A stretch of 64,000 nucleotides of DNA from Verrucomicrobiota bacterium (GTDB taxonomy: Bacteria; Verrucomicrobiota; Verrucomicrobiia; Opitutales; Opitutaceae). Numbering within the stretch: the stretch's first letter is position 1; each line of letters opens with the position of its first letter. The notes beneath the pieces were generated by a model, which was not told the origin of the DNA, did not search any database, and saw only the letters and a program-made list of their open reading frames with translations. The stretch covers positions 62,001-126,000 of the forward strand of contig JAQGOP010000052.1 in the NCBI GenBank assembly GCA_028293545.1. Reading direction: 5' to 3'. The position numbers and the translations under genes were made by a program. Shown here in pieces: positions 26,605-35,700 of the stretch.

Positions 26605-27360
26605 ATGCCCGACTTCCGCGTCTTTTGCGCGCCCCCCACCGCCGAGCCCGCCGAACTCATGCTCAGCCCCGATGAGTCGCACCATCTTGTCGCCGTGAAC
26701 CGCGCGCGCATCGGCGACACCGTCGTCGCGTTTGACGGCCGCGGCACCGAATGGATCTCCGAGCTGACCAGCGACCGGAAAAATGCGGCCGTGCTCAAGG
26801 TCCGCTTTCGCCAGAAAGCCAAGCCCCTCGCTTACGAAATCACGCTGGGCCAGGCGCTGCCGAAAGGTCCGTCGATGGACGCCATTGTCCGCAAAGCCAC
26901 CGAGATCGGCGCCGCGCGGATCGTGCCGCTCGAGAGCGAACGCACGCAGGTTCATTTCGACGGCGACCGTTCCGACCGGAAAATTGAAAAATGGCAGGCC
27001 GCCGCGCTCGAAGCCGCGAAGCAATGCGGCAATCCGTTTCTTCCCGAGATCGGCGCCGTGCAGAAGGCCTCCGCCTTCATGGACACGGCGCGCGGCTACG
27101 ATTTGAAATTGATCGCGAGCCTGCACCCGGGCGCGAAGTCGCTGAAGGCCGTGCTCGCTTCGTTCCAAGCGTCGCAGGCGCGCGCGCCCAAAAAAGTCCT
27201 TTGGCTGATCGGGCCCGAGGGAGATTTCACCCCCGCGGAAATGAGCCAGGCAATCACCTCGGGCTTCGAGCCGATCACGCTGGGACCACTCGTGCTCCGC
27301 TGCGAAACCGCCGCCGCCTACGCGCTAAGCGTGCTCAGCTACGAGCTCCAGAATTCGTAG
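26605..27360 (+). CDS. rsmE: 16S rRNA (uracil-1498-N3)-methyltransferase RsmE
   Basis: SPOUT-class methyltransferase of 251 residues modifying U1498 of 16S rRNA with S-adenosylmethionine. The N-terminal PUA-like part contains SPDESHHLVAVNRARIGD. The SPOUT knot shows QALPKGPSMDAIVRKATEIG in outline, ERTQVHFDG, and the C-terminal SAM-binding segments LIGPEGDFTPAEM and LGPLVLRCETAAAYAL. The start at the ATG at 26605 gives the standard N-terminus. It is a single gene, with a convergent neighbour. Confidence 0.94.
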   Translation: MPDFRVFCAPPTAEPAELMLSPDESHHLVAVNRARIGDTVVAFDGRGTEWISELTSDRKNAAVLKVRFRQKAKPLAYEITLGQALPKGPSMDAIVRKATEIGAARIVPLESERTQVHFDGDRSDRKIEKWQAAALEAAKQCGNPFLPEIGAVQKASAFMDTARGYDLKLIASLHPGAKSLKAVLASFQASQARAPKKVLWLIGPEGDFTPAEMSQAITSGFEPITLGPLVLRCETAAAYALSVLSYELQNS

Positions 27361-27407
27361 CGCGGAGTGTCGGGCGCAGGCTGGCTGTGTCCGTGTGCGC
27401 GTTCGCC

Positions 27408-27893
27408 CTAACTCTTCCGCTGCGCCAGATAGCGCTGCACGTCGTCGCCGGACACGCGATTGCCGGGACCCGTCGCTTCGATGTCGGTGATTTTCGTCGG
27501 ATCGATTCCGGCTTCCTGCGCGAGTTTCGTGGCGCGCGGGGTCCACACCACCGGTGTCGTCGGCTTCGGCGACGCCGGCGTGCTCGCAACCGGGGGGCTG
27601 CCCGCCGCGTTCGCCGGCTTCGATTCCAAATGGCGCAGCGTGCTGTCGATGGTCTCAATCTGGCAGAACGTTTCACCGGACGTCATCGTGGCGCCGGGTT
27701 TTCCCTGCATCGCGCGAATCACGCCGTCGCACGGGCTCTCGAATTCGAAGGCGGATTTGTCGCTCTCGAGGTCAGCGAGACGCTGGCCCTTGGTCACGCG
27801 GTCGCCTACTTTGACTTTGATGACGATGACATTGAGTTCGGAAACGGTCGCGCCCATCGAGGGCACCGGGACGTCGATGATGAAAGGATCCAT
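27408..27893 (-). CDS. Stand-alone lipoyl domain plus E3-binding domain protein
   Basis: A 161-residue protein resembling the front half of a 2-oxoacid dehydrogenase E2 subunit. The lipoyl domain (about 3-80) carries the modifiable lysine K46 in ESDKSAFE. A proline/alanine linker (about 85-116) leads to a peripheral-subunit-binding domain (about 118-155, TPRATKLAQEAGI to VSGDDVQRYL) that should bind E3. The acyltransferase domain is absent: the frame ends cleanly after the binding domain and no remnant lies downstream. No E1, E2 or E3 gene is visible nearby. It may be an E3-recruiting accessory lipoyl carrier. The start at the ATG at 27893 fits other lipoyl proteins. Confidence 0.85.
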   Translation of the reverse strand: MDPFIIDVPVPSMGATVSELNVIVIKVKVGDRVTKGQRLADLESDKSAFEFESPCDGVIRAMQGKPGATMTSGETFCQIETIDSTLRHLESKPANAAGSPPVASTPASPKPTTPVVWTPRATKLAQEAGIDPTKITDIEATGPGNRVSGDDVQRYLAQRKS

Positions 27894-27927
27894 GGCAATT
27901 TTTGTTGCCGGGAGTGTGGAGGTGGAG

Positions 27928-28103
27928 AGCAAACCTCCAAGCTCCAACATCCAAGCTCCCATGAAACTTCCGAACGATCGTTAACCGCTAATTTCGCTGA
28001 TGCCCGCTAATCCGGATAAGTGGGAATCAGTGTTTATGAGTGGTTAACCTTCCGAAATTCGGAAGTTCGATATTTGAAGTTTCATCGGAGGTTGGAGCCC
28101 TCC
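27928..28103. repeat. Composite inverted repeat in kdsA downstream/lipoyl leader region
   Basis: The left arm 27928-27972 contains CTCCAACATCCAAGCTCCCA followed by TGAAACTTCC. The right arm 28073-28103 contains GAAGTTTCATCGGAGGTTGG. Between them, GGTTAACCTTCCGAAATTCGG and GTTAACCGCTAATTTCGC form further short inverted elements. It fills the 220-bp space between kdsA and the lipoyl protein gene. Confidence 0.65.
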
Positions 28104-28112
28104 AACGCGCCT

Positions 28113-28904
28113 TCAGCGCACTGCTTTCCACACCGCCAGGCAACTCGCGAGCAACGCCCCCAATTCGTCCAGCGGGATCATGTTCGGGCCGTCGGAAATT
28201 GCGTTCGCCGGATCGGGATGCGTCTCGAGAAAAAGCCCATCCGCGCCCGCGGCCAGCGCGGCCTTGGCCAGCGGCGGGACGAATTCGCGCTGGCCCCCGC
28301 TCTTGCCGCCCGCCGCGCCCGGCAGCTGCACGCTGTGGGTCGCGTCGAGGATCGTCGGGTAACCATTCTCGCGCATGATCGGGAACGAGCGCATGTCGAC
28401 GACGAGGTTGTTGTAGCCAAACGTGGTGCCGCGCTCGGTCTGCCAGATTTCCTTCGCCTTTCCCTCGCGGAGCTTGCCGGTGACAAAGGCCATTTCCAGC
28501 GGCGAGAGAAACTGGCCCTTCTTGACGTTCACAATTCGCCCGCTCGCCGCCGCCGCGAGCAACAGGTCGGTCTGCCGGCTCAGGAAAGCGGGGATCTGCA
28601 GGACATCGCAGACCTTCGCGACGGGTTTCACCTGTTCGCGCTCGTGGATGTCGGTCAGCACCGGGAAACCAAAATCGCGCTTCACCATCGCGAGCAGCGC
28701 CAGCCCCGACTCGAGCCCCGTGCCGCGCGCGCCCCTGGCGGAGGTGCGGTTGGCTTTGTCGAACGACCCCTTGAACACGAAGTTCAGCTCCTTGTGCTTC
28801 TTGGCGATCTTCGTGAGGGTCTCGGCGACCGTCCGGCAAACGCCTTCATTTTCAAGCGAGCAAGGCCCGGCGATGATCAGGAGTCGTTTGGGATCAAAGA
28901 GCAT
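28113..28904 (-). CDS. kdsA: 3-deoxy-8-phosphooctulonate (Kdo-8-P) synthase
   Basis: A 263-residue enzyme condensing arabinose-5-phosphate with phosphoenolpyruvate, the first committed step to Kdo for lipopolysaccharide. Visible family segments are IAGPCSLEN near the N-terminus, [12 protein letters not shown] binding [28 protein letters not shown], and the metal/phosphate-binding [16 protein letters not shown] and [10 protein letters not shown]. It shows that the organism has a Gram-negative outer membrane with LPS. It lies downstream of pyrG on the same strand, with a repeat element between. Confidence 0.95.
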   Translation of the reverse strand: MLFDPKRLLIIAGPCSLENEGVCRTVAETLTKIAKKHKELNFVFKGSFDKANRTSARGARGTGLESGLALLAMVKRDFGFPVLTDIHEREQVKPVAKVCDVLQIPAFLSRQTDLLLAAAASGRIVNVKKGQFLSPLEMAFVTGKLREGKAKEIWQTERGTTFGYNNLVVDMRSFPIMRENGYPTILDATHSVQLPGAAGGKSGGQREFVPPLAKAALAAGADGLFLETHPDPANAISDGPNMIPLDELGALLASCLAVWKAVR

Positions 28905-28926
28905 GGGGAGGTGGATTGGTTCTAAT

Positions 28927-29075
28927 TAGGAACGGACGAGTGAACCCGAATCCAGCGCCCGAACCTGCTCGAAAATCACCCCTGAGGTTGAGCACGGGAC
29001 CAAGAGCCTGACTTCGGTCTTCCTGAGAAGAATCCCTCCGGATTCGGGTCCATTCGTGTCCATTGGCGGTTAAAA
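28927..29075. repeat. Inverted repeat element between pyrG and kdsA
   Basis: The left arm 28927-28955 (GGAACGGACGAGTGAACCCG then AATCC) and right arm 29038-29075 (GGATTCGGGTCCATTCGTGT then CCATTGGCGGTTAAA) are diverged members of the GCGAATGGACGCGAAT family. It occupies nearly the whole pyrG-kdsA gap. Confidence 0.65.
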
Positions 29076-29079
29076 AAAC

Positions 29080-30714
29080 TCAGCGCTTCTTCCGCTTCGC
29101 CGGTTTCGCGCGCCGCTTGGGCTCGTGGTGCACGATCGCGGCGCCGATGAACGCGGCGAACAGCGGGTGCGCCTTGTTCGGCTTCGACTGGAATTCGGGA
29201 TGGAACTGCACCGCGACAAACCACGGGTGGTTCTTGAGCTCGATGATTTCAACGAGGTTCCGGCGGGGGTTGATGCCGCTGATCACCATGCCGGCCTTCT
29301 TCAACTGGTCGACATACGCATTGTTCACTTCGTAGCGGTGACGGTGGCGCTCGCGCACGTTCGAAGTCCCGTACGCCTTCGCCGCGTGCGTGCCGGGAGC
29401 GAGCGCGCAGTCGTAACTCCCGAGGCGCATCGTCGCACCCTTGTCGCTGACCTTCTTCTGCTCCTCCATCATGTTGATCACCGGATTGGCCGGGTTGGCT
29501 TCGAATTCCGTGCTGTTGGCGCCGGGAAGTTTCAGGACGTTGCGCGCAAATTCGATGACCGCGATCTGCAGGCCGAGGCAAAGCCCGTAATAGGGGATGT
29601 CGTGCTCGCGCGCGTAACGGGCCGCCGCGATTTTTCCCTCGGTGCCGCGATCGCCGAAGCCGCCCGGCACCAGGATCCCGTCAACCTTCCGCAGGCGCGT
29701 GAGACCGCCTTTTTTCTCCAGGTCCTCGGCATCGATGCGGACCACGTTGATGCGGCAGTTGTTCGCAATGCCCGCGTGCGTGATCGATTCGTACACGGAT
29801 TTATACGCGTCCTGGAGCTCGATGTACTTCCCGACCACCGCGATGGTCACCTCGTGCACCGGGTTGAGCAGGCGATGCACGATCTGCTGCCAGATGTTCT
29901 TCTTCGACGGCGGATTGGTGAAGCCGAGCAGGTCGATGACCAGCTGGTCCAATTTCTCCTTCTGCAGCGCGAGCGGCAGCTCGTAGATGGAATTGGCGAC
30001 GTCGGCGCACTCGATGACCGCCTTCACCGGCACATTACAGAACATCGAAATCTTGTCCCGCAACCCGGCGTCGAGGGGATGATCGGTGCGGCAAACCAGG
30101 ATGTGCGGCTGGATGCCGATTTCGCGCAGCTTCGCGACCGACTGCTGCGTGGGCTTTGTCTTCAGCTCACCGGCCGCGGCCACGTACGGCACCAAAGTAA
30201 CGTGGATAAAAAGGACGTCGTGCGGTCCCACCTCGAGCGCGAATTGACGCATCGCCTCGAGAAAAGGCAGTCCTTCGATGTCGCCGGTCGTGCCACCGAT
30301 CTCGGTGATGAGGATGTCGACATCCTTGGCCGCGGAATAAATGCGTTCCTTGATCTCGTTCGTGACGTGCGGAATCACCTGCACGGTTTTCCCGAGGTAA
30401 TCGCCGCGGCGCTCCTTCTGGATCACGCTCTCGTAAATCTGGCCGGAGCTGAGGCTGTTGAGCCGGGAAAGTTTTCCGCTCGTGAAGCGCTCGTAGTGGC
30501 CGAGGTCGAGGTCGGTCTCCGCACCGTCCTCGAGCACATACACTTCGCCGTGTTGGAACGGGCTCATCGTGCCGGGATCCACATTCAGGTAAGGATCGAA
30601 CTTCTGGATGCGGACGGTGAGGCCGCGCAACTCCAGGAGTGCGCCGAGGGACGCCGCAGTCAGGCCCTTGCCGAGCGACGAAACCACTCCGCCCGTCACG
30701 AAAATGTATTTCAT
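29080..30714 (-). CDS. pyrG: CTP synthase
   Basis: A 544-residue amidotransferase converting UTP, ATP and glutamine to CTP. The N-terminal synthetase domain shows [20 protein letters not shown], the [16 protein letters not shown] segment and [11 protein letters not shown]. The C-terminal class I glutamine amidotransferase domain has the nucleophile in [18 protein letters not shown] and the catalytic His-Glu in [12 protein letters not shown]. The ATG at 30714 gives the invariant MKYIFVTGG start; 24 further codons upstream are ignored. The basic C-terminus ([13 protein letters not shown]) is unusual but not disruptive. pyrG before kdsA is a common arrangement, coupling CTP supply to CMP-Kdo. 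Confidence 0.97.
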   Translation of the reverse strand: MKYIFVTGGVVSSLGKGLTAASLGALLELRGLTVRIQKFDPYLNVDPGTMSPFQHGEVYVLEDGAETDLDLGHYERFTSGKLSRLNSLSSGQIYESVIQKERRGDYLGKTVQVIPHVTNEIKERIYSAAKDVDILITEIGGTTGDIEGLPFLEAMRQFALEVGPHDVLFIHVTLVPYVAAAGELKTKPTQQSVAKLREIGIQPHILVCRTDHPLDAGLRDKISMFCNVPVKAVIECADVANSIYELPLALQKEKLDQLVIDLLGFTNPPSKKNIWQQIVHRLLNPVHEVTIAVVGKYIELQDAYKSVYESITHAGIANNCRINVVRIDAEDLEKKGGLTRLRKVDGILVPGGFGDRGTEGKIAAARYAREHDIPYYGLCLGLQIAVIEFARNVLKLPGANSTEFEANPANPVINMMEEQKKVSDKGATMRLGSYDCALAPGTHAAKAYGTSNVRERHRHRYEVNNAYVDQLKKAGMVISGINPRRNLVEIIELKNHPWFVAVQFHPEFQSKPNKAHPLFAAFIGAAIVHHEPKRRAKPAKRKKR

Positions 30715-30903
30715 CGGGTTGGGTAAAGCGGGGCGCTGCAACTGTGACAAGGAAAAGCCTGATTTGCCGAGGTATCGAAGGCCCACTTGTCATCCCGTTC
30801 TGCCTCAATCCGGATCGAATCCGCACATTCCACGAAAAAATTCCTCCCTCGTCCGCCACCGCGATGCAGCGTTAAACGAGCCAATCAAAGACCGAAGGGC
30901 GCG

Positions 30904-31054
30904 GAAGTTTTTAAACCGCGAATGGACGCGAATAAACGCGAATTCAGCCGTTGCGGCGCGGGTGGCTACGTCTTCCTCCGATCGCCGTTACCCCTCTTAA
31001 AATTCCGACTCCGGATTCGCGTCTATTCGCGTCCATTCGCGGTTAAAAAACTTC
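30904..31054. repeat. Inverted repeat hairpin element (ACCGCGAATGGACGCGAATA family)
   Basis: The left arm 30904-30943 (GAAGTTTTTAAACCGCGAAT then GGACGCGAATAAACGCGAAT) and right arm 31016-31054 are reverse complements over nearly 40 bp, separated by about 70 bp. This is the best preserved copy in the window. It lies in the 370-bp stretch between pyrG and the small membrane gene; the rest of that stretch (30715-30903) shows no supported feature. Confidence 0.82.
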
Positions 31055-31085
31055 AGCGCCATTCGATCGAAGACAGCCCCCGCGG

Positions 31086-31295
31086 CTACTTTGTCGGATT
31101 TACCAGCAGCCAGATCGTAAGGACCGCCCCGCCGATCAGCACGAGCGTGATCATCAGATAGAGTCCCCATTTGAGCAGCTTGGCCAAAATCCAGATCGCG
31201 CCAGCGGCGGCGATGGTGATGCAGGCCGCAACGAACCAGTGCGGATAACTCGCGAGCGAATCGAGCGACGGGTTCGGCGGCGGCACAGGCAACAT
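31086..31295 (-). CDS. Small two-helix membrane protein
   Basis: A 69-residue frame with a proline-rich start (MLPVPPPNPSLDSL) and two hydrophobic stretches, about residues 21-40 (FVAACITIAAAGAIWILAKL) and 45-65. I chose the ATG at 31295, because the much longer frame that contains it runs antisense to the DUF6941 and PfkB genes. No family recognised. Real coding is probable from hydrophobicity and position but unproven. Confidence 0.5.
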   Translation of the reverse strand: MLPVPPPNPSLDSLASYPHWFVAACITIAAAGAIWILAKLLKWGLYLMITLVLIGGAVLTIWLLVNPTK

Positions 31296-31379
31296 GACGG
31301 CCTTCGTTAAGCGCGGCCCGCGACGCCGCTCCAAGCAAAATGATTTGCCCCGTCCCGCACCTGTCCCCCCACTCCGGCC

Positions 31380-31766
31380 ATGCAATCGAAACCGCAGCTC
31401 CTCGCCTGGCTCACCTGCGACGCCGTCCACATCGACCCGGGCACCGGCAAGCACACGATCCTCGGCGCGTTTTCGAATATCAACGCCCGGCATTTCCCGG
31501 TCACGCATCCGTTCATGGTGTGGTTCCTGACCATCACCGACTGCTCGCCGGGCACGCACCAGATGAAACTCTCGATGGGCCTCGACCCGACGCAGATGCA
31601 GACCCTCATCGACCGCCCGTTCGATTCGCAGAGTCCCCTGCACCGCATCAATCTCATCAACGAAATCCGCAACCTCACCTTCCCGATCGCCGGGGATTAC
31701 TCGATCCTCATCGAAGTCGATGAAGAGCCGTTGCTCGCGACCAACCTGACGGTTTCGTCGGCCTGA
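31380..31766 (+). CDS. DUF6941-like conserved hypothetical protein
   Basis: A 128-residue cytoplasmic protein. Features recalled from the DUF6941-type family are visible: LLAWLTCDAVHIDPGTGKHTILGAF (in outline) at the N-terminus, a central beta-rich part, and the C-terminal pattern FPIAGDYSILIEVDEEPL, which looks like a beta-sandwich edge. The function is unknown. It is 15 bp upstream of the PfkB kinase gene and probably co-transcribed with it. Confidence 0.7.
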   Translation: MQSKPQLLAWLTCDAVHIDPGTGKHTILGAFSNINARHFPVTHPFMVWFLTITDCSPGTHQMKLSMGLDPTQMQTLIDRPFDSQSPLHRINLINEIRNLTFPIAGDYSILIEVDEEPLLATNLTVSSA

Positions 31767-31781
31767 CGCCCCCGCACCTTC

Positions 31782-32786
31782 ATGTCCCAAAACACCTTTG
31801 ACCTTATTGGCGTCGGCAGCCCGATCATGGACTTGCTCGCGCACGTCGACGACGCATTCCTGTCCGCCCACGTCGCCGGCGCCAAGGGCGGCATGGTCCT
31901 GGTCGACGACGCCGATATCGCAGCCCTCGTCCAGAAAGTCAGCGGAAACATCGCCCTCCAGACCGGCGGGTCCGCCGCGAACGCCATCCTCGGCGCGGCG
32001 CATCTCGGCCTGCGCACTTCCTTCCTGGGCAAGATCGGCGGAGACCACACCGGCCAACAGTATTACGATGATTTCGTGTCCGCCGGCTGCGATGGCTCGC
32101 GCTTCAAGCGCGCGAACCTGCCCAACGGGCGCTGTTTCTCGCTCGTCACGCCCGACGGCCAGCGGACCCTGCGCACGCACCTCGGCGCCGCGATGACGCT
32201 TGCGCCGGAGGAAGTCACCAAGGCCGATTTCCTCGGCGCGCGCCACGCCCACATCGAGGGCTACCTGATGTTCAACCCGGCCTTGGCGAACCAGGTCGTC
32301 AAGACCGCGCGCGACGCCGGGTGCACACTCAGCATCGACCTCGCGTCGTTCGAGGTCGTCAACGCCGCGCGCGATTGGATTTTCGCGCAGTTGCGCGAAG
32401 GCGTCGACATCGTGTTCGCCAACGAAGACGAGGCCGGCGCGCTCTTCCAACGCCGTGACGCCTTCGAAAATTTCGCGCGCGAGCTCGCTGCGTTCGGCGG
32501 AGTTGCCGCCGTCAAACTCGGCAAGGACGGCGCGTGGGTCGCCCGCGGCAAGGAACTGCACCGCATCAAGCCCGTCCACGCAGAGCGGGTCGTCGACACC
32601 ACCGGCGCAGGAGATTCCTGGGCCGCGGGTTTCCTCTACGGCCATCTCCGCGGCGCGAATCTTGCGACCGCCGGGGCGATGGGCTCGATCCTGGGCGCCG
32701 AAACGGTGCAGCACCTCGGCGCCGCCATCCCCGACGCCCACTGGCCCCGCATGCGCGCCGAAGTAGAAAAAACAATGGCGCGCTAG
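31782..32786 (+). CDS. PfkB-family carbohydrate/adenosine kinase
   Basis: A 334-residue ribokinase-fold kinase. The N-terminal substrate lid region LIGVGSPIMDLLAHVDD and GGSAANAILGAAHLG match the adenosine-kinase-like branch. The C-terminal anion-hole motif VVDTTGAGDSWAAGFLYG contains the catalytic aspartate. VFANEDEAGALF is the typical NxxE metal-associated motif. The substrate is likely adenosine or a sugar; sequence alone does not decide. It follows the DUF6941 gene at 15 bp. Confidence 0.88.
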   Translation: MSQNTFDLIGVGSPIMDLLAHVDDAFLSAHVAGAKGGMVLVDDADIAALVQKVSGNIALQTGGSAANAILGAAHLGLRTSFLGKIGGDHTGQQYYDDFVSAGCDGSRFKRANLPNGRCFSLVTPDGQRTLRTHLGAAMTLAPEEVTKADFLGARHAHIEGYLMFNPALANQVVKTARDAGCTLSIDLASFEVVNAARDWIFAQLREGVDIVFANEDEAGALFQRRDAFENFARELAAFGGVAAVKLGKDGAWVARGKELHRIKPVHAERVVDTTGAGDSWAAGFLYGHLRGANLATAGAMGSILGAETVQHLGAAIPDAHWPRMRAEVEKTMAR

Positions 32787-32801
32787 CGAGCAGCGTTCGA
32801 C

Positions 32802-32990
32802 GTAGCGCAGGCGGCCCGCCGGCTCTGGCGACCGGGGGCTGCGACGGAGTTTTACTCGGGCAGCGCGAAATTTCCGCGGATTTCGCGGACAGCGCCTTGC
32901 GGAGAAGTCGTTCCACCCTCGGCTTCGCCGAAACGAAATCATGTTGGCTAACGTTGACCGCTTCGTTCCCTCCGTTTCCTTCTGTTCAAA
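32802..32990. repeat. Decayed copy of the GTAGCGCAGGCGGCCCGCC composite repeat
   Basis: 32802-32829 carries GTAGCGCAGGCGGCCCGCC followed by a degenerate end, and 32960-32990 carries GCTTCGTTCCCTCCGTTTCC ending TTCTGTTCAAA, the inner arm of the nested element at 20318-20609. The two parts keep the order seen there, but the other arms are lost. It occupies most of the space before proA. Confidence 0.65.
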
Positions 32991-33068
32991 ATCCGGAAGC
33001 CGGGCGCTCACGGGCGCCTTTTTGCCTTTTTCCGTGCCTTCCTTCCCTTCCCTGTTTCTCTGAATCCG

Positions 33069-34343
33069 ATGTCCGCCGACCTCGTCCAACTCGTCACCTC
33101 ACTCGCACAGCGTGCCCGCGCTGCGGCGCTGGTGCTTGCGACGGCGCCCACGGCCGCGAAAAACACGGCGCTCGCCCAATTGGCCGAGTTGATCGACGCC
33201 AGCCACTTCTCTCTGCTCGCGGCCAACGCCACCGACCTCGCCTCGGCTGAAGCCGCTTCGCTCACGCCCGCCGCGCGCGACCGGCTCACGCTGACGCCGG
33301 AGCGATTGAAACACCTGGCGACGTCGGTCCGTGAAGTCGTCGCCCTGCCCGACCCGATCGGCGATGTCCTCGAGGAATCGACGCGCCCCAACGGCCTCCA
33401 CATTCGCAAGCTGCGCGTCCCGATCGGGGTCATCGGGATAATTTACGAAGCGCGGCCCAACGTCACGATCGACTGCGCGATCCTGTGTCTGAAAAGCGGC
33501 AACGCCTCGATCCTGCGCGGCGGCAAGGAATGCTTCCACACCAACACCGCGCTCGCGGCGCTGATCACCCGCGCCTTGAAAACCGCGGGGCTGCCCGTCG
33601 ACGCCGTGCAACTCGTGCCGACCACTGATCGGGCCGCGCTGATCACGCTGCTCAAGCTCGATACCTTGGTCCACTGTATCATTCCCCGCGGCGGCGAGAG
33701 CCTGATTCGCTACGTCGCGGAAAACTCCACGATTCCCGTCATCAAGCATTACAAGGGCGTCTGCTTCGTCTACGTCGACGCGGCGGCGAACCTGGCCATG
33801 TCCGAAAACATCACGGTCAACGCCAAGGCCTCCCGCCCCAGCGCTTGTAATTCGGCGGAGCAGCTGCTCGTGCATCGCCAGGTGGCGAAGACGTTCCTGC
33901 CGAAAGTAGGGCGCGCCCTGGCCGCGAAAAAAGTCGAGCTGCGCTGCGACGCCGAAAGCGCCGCGCTGCTCGAGGCCGAGAAAATCCCGCATGTCGCGGC
34001 GACCGGCGACGATTACTCGACCGAGTTCCTCGATTACGTGATCGCGATCCGCGTGGTCGATTCGCTCGACCAGGCCATTGCCACGATCAATCGCGACAGC
34101 TCGAACCACAGCGACGCCATCGTGACGGGCGACGCGGATGCCGCCCGGCGGTTCCTCGCCGAGGTGGACAGCGCGACGGTGTATTGGAACGCGAGCACGC
34201 GGTTCACGGACGGTTTTGAATTCGGCTACGGCGCCGAGATCGGCATCAGCACGGATCGCCTCCACGCCCGCGGACCCATGGGCTTGCGCGAACTCTGCAC
34301 GCACAAATTCGTGATCGAGGGCACCGGCCAAGTACGAGCATGA
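33069..34343 (+). CDS. proA: Gamma-glutamyl phosphate reductase
   Basis: A 424-residue NADPH-dependent aldehyde-dehydrogenase-family enzyme producing glutamate-5-semialdehyde in proline synthesis. Conserved segments in order are VPIGVIGIIYEARPNVTIDC (NADP-binding), LKSGNASILRGGKE, IIPRGGESLIRYVAENSTIPVIKHYKGVC in outline, the catalytic-cysteine region RPSACNSAEQLLVH, and the C-terminal NASTRFTDGFEFGYGAEIGIST with HARGPMGL. Length is normal. proB is not adjacent, so the proline genes are split in this genome. Confidence 0.95.
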   Translation: MSADLVQLVTSLAQRARAAALVLATAPTAAKNTALAQLAELIDASHFSLLAANATDLASAEAASLTPAARDRLTLTPERLKHLATSVREVVALPDPIGDVLEESTRPNGLHIRKLRVPIGVIGIIYEARPNVTIDCAILCLKSGNASILRGGKECFHTNTALAALITRALKTAGLPVDAVQLVPTTDRAALITLLKLDTLVHCIIPRGGESLIRYVAENSTIPVIKHYKGVCFVYVDAAANLAMSENITVNAKASRPSACNSAEQLLVHRQVAKTFLPKVGRALAAKKVELRCDAESAALLEAEKIPHVAATGDDYSTEFLDYVIAIRVVDSLDQAIATINRDSSNHSDAIVTGDADAARRFLAEVDSATVYWNASTRFTDGFEFGYGAEIGISTDRLHARGPMGLRELCTHKFVIEGTGQVRA

Positions 34344-34469
34344 GGCTTCGGCCGGTAAAATAGTTCATGACCGCCGATCCACGAGGGTGGCGCCGCGCGG
34401 TTCTGACTGCGGGCCGATCGAAATCCATTCAGCGTTTCGACGGCGGCGACGGCCCGTCGCCGCCCGAGG

Positions 34470-34766
34470 TCAGCCGACCCAGGACAACTCCTGGAATTTC
34501 CGCGCGAGGATAAAATCCTTCTCGGTCACCTTGCCCCCGGCATCGTGGGTGTTCAGCCGCACGCTCACCCGGTTGTAGACATTGGTCCAATTCGGATGGT
34601 GATCCATCGCCTCGGCCTCGAAACCCGAGCGCACCATGAAGCTCAGGGCCTCGCGAAAGTTCCCGAAGATGAAAGTCTTTTCGAGAGCATTGCGGCGATA
34701 CTTCCAGCCGGGCAATTCCGCCACGTCGTTTTTGATCCTTGAATCTGACAGGGGTTTGGAGGCCAT
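34470..34766 (-). CDS. Pterin-4a-carbinolamine dehydratase
   Basis: A 98-residue PCD/DCoH-family enzyme dehydrating 4a-hydroxytetrahydrobiopterin. The active-site pattern is present: AEAMDHHPNWTNVYNRVSV supplies the paired histidines and the tryptophan, and LNTHDAGGKVTEKD the third histidine. The ATG at 34766 gives the standard length; the longer frame runs back toward uppS. No phenylalanine hydroxylase is in view, so the protein may serve in pterin recycling or molybdopterin metabolism. It is convergent with proA. Confidence 0.9.
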   Translation of the reverse strand: MASKPLSDSRIKNDVAELPGWKYRRNALEKTFIFGNFREALSFMVRSGFEAEAMDHHPNWTNVYNRVSVRLNTHDAGGKVTEKDFILARKFQELSWVG

Positions 34767-34920
34767 GGCGAAAAAGGGACTTCCGAGATCGACCCGACGC
34801 AAGCCCGGGTTGTTCCCACGCGCGCGAGACGCGGATTTCCTCCCATGACACGCTCGGCAAAGCTCCCTCCGAACACGGCTTGTCAAAGCCTGTCCGTGCT
34901 ACCTAACTCCGGCCTTCCGC

Positions 34921-35694
34921 ATGCCCCACTCCGCCGCCCGCACCGAGCCTGCCGCCCGAGTGAACGTTCCCGCCCACGTCGCCATCATCATGGACGGCAA
35001 CGGCCGCTGGGCGCAGCAACGCGGGCTGCCGCGCCTTGAGGGACACCGTCGCGGGGTCGAAACCGTTCGCACGGTGACCAACGCCGCCCGCGAGCTCGGG
35101 GTGCGGATGCTCACGCTTTACGCTTTTTCCGTGGAGAACTGGAATCGCCCCAAGGCCGAGGTCGGCGGGCTGATGGCGCTGCTGGAGTTTTACCTGAAGC
35201 AGGAACTGAAAACTTTCGTGAAGGATCGCGTGCGGCTGCGGACGATTGGCCGCGTCGACGAACTTCCGGCGGGCGTGCAGAAACATCTCCGGCATACCGT
35301 CGCCGAAACCGCGCATTTCACGGACTATACGCTCGTGCTCGCACTGAATTATGGGTCGCGCACGGAAGTCGTCGACGCCGCGCGCGCCTATGCCGCGGCC
35401 GTGGCGGCGGGACGCGAGAAACTCAACGACGGGTCGTGGGCCACGTTTAATCGCTACCTCACCACCGCGGACCTGCCGGACCCCGACCTGATCATCCGCA
35501 CGTCGGGCGAAACGCGCCTGAGCAATTTCCTGCTGCTTCAGGGAGCGTATGCGGAACTCGTGTTCACGCCCGTCCTCTGGCCCGATTTTTCCAAGGCCGA
35601 CCTGGCCGCGGCGTGCGCGGAGTATGCGCGGCGCGAGCGCCGGTACGGCCTCACCACCGCGCAGGTCAAACCGGCGCACAGCGCTTCCGAATAG
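34921..35694 (+). CDS. uppS: Isoprenyl (undecaprenyl) diphosphate synthase
   Basis: A 257-residue cis-prenyltransferase making the C55 carrier lipid for peptidoglycan and LPS. The catalytic aspartate lies in HVAIIMDGNGRWAQQRGLPR. YAFSVENWNRPKAEV, the substrate-binding RTSGETRLSNFLLLQGAYAE (in outline) and the C-terminal TPVLWPDF follow as expected. It starts an operon with cdsA 6 bp downstream, and later dxr, rseP and ispG: the common bacterial order. Confidence 0.95.
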   Translation: MPHSAARTEPAARVNVPAHVAIIMDGNGRWAQQRGLPRLEGHRRGVETVRTVTNAARELGVRMLTLYAFSVENWNRPKAEVGGLMALLEFYLKQELKTFVKDRVRLRTIGRVDELPAGVQKHLRHTVAETAHFTDYTLVLALNYGSRTEVVDAARAYAAAVAAGREKLNDGSWATFNRYLTTADLPDPDLIIRTSGETRLSNFLLLQGAYAELVFTPVLWPDFSKADLAAACAEYARRERRYGLTTAQVKPAHSASE

Positions 35695-35700
35695 GCTGCC

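Noticed and set aside
29125..30726. 533-codon plus-strand frame
   Set aside because: Antisense to pyrG with no domain; GC-skewed third positions keep it open.
26211..31054. CRISPR array made of the GCGAATGGAC motifs
   Set aside because: The motifs occur as single inverted pairs kilobases apart, not as regularly spaced direct repeats with spacers, and there are no cas genes.
31296..33089. Long minus-strand frame extending upstream of the small membrane protein
   Set aside because: Antisense to the DUF6941 and PfkB genes; only the C-terminal hydrophobic part from 31295 is plausible.
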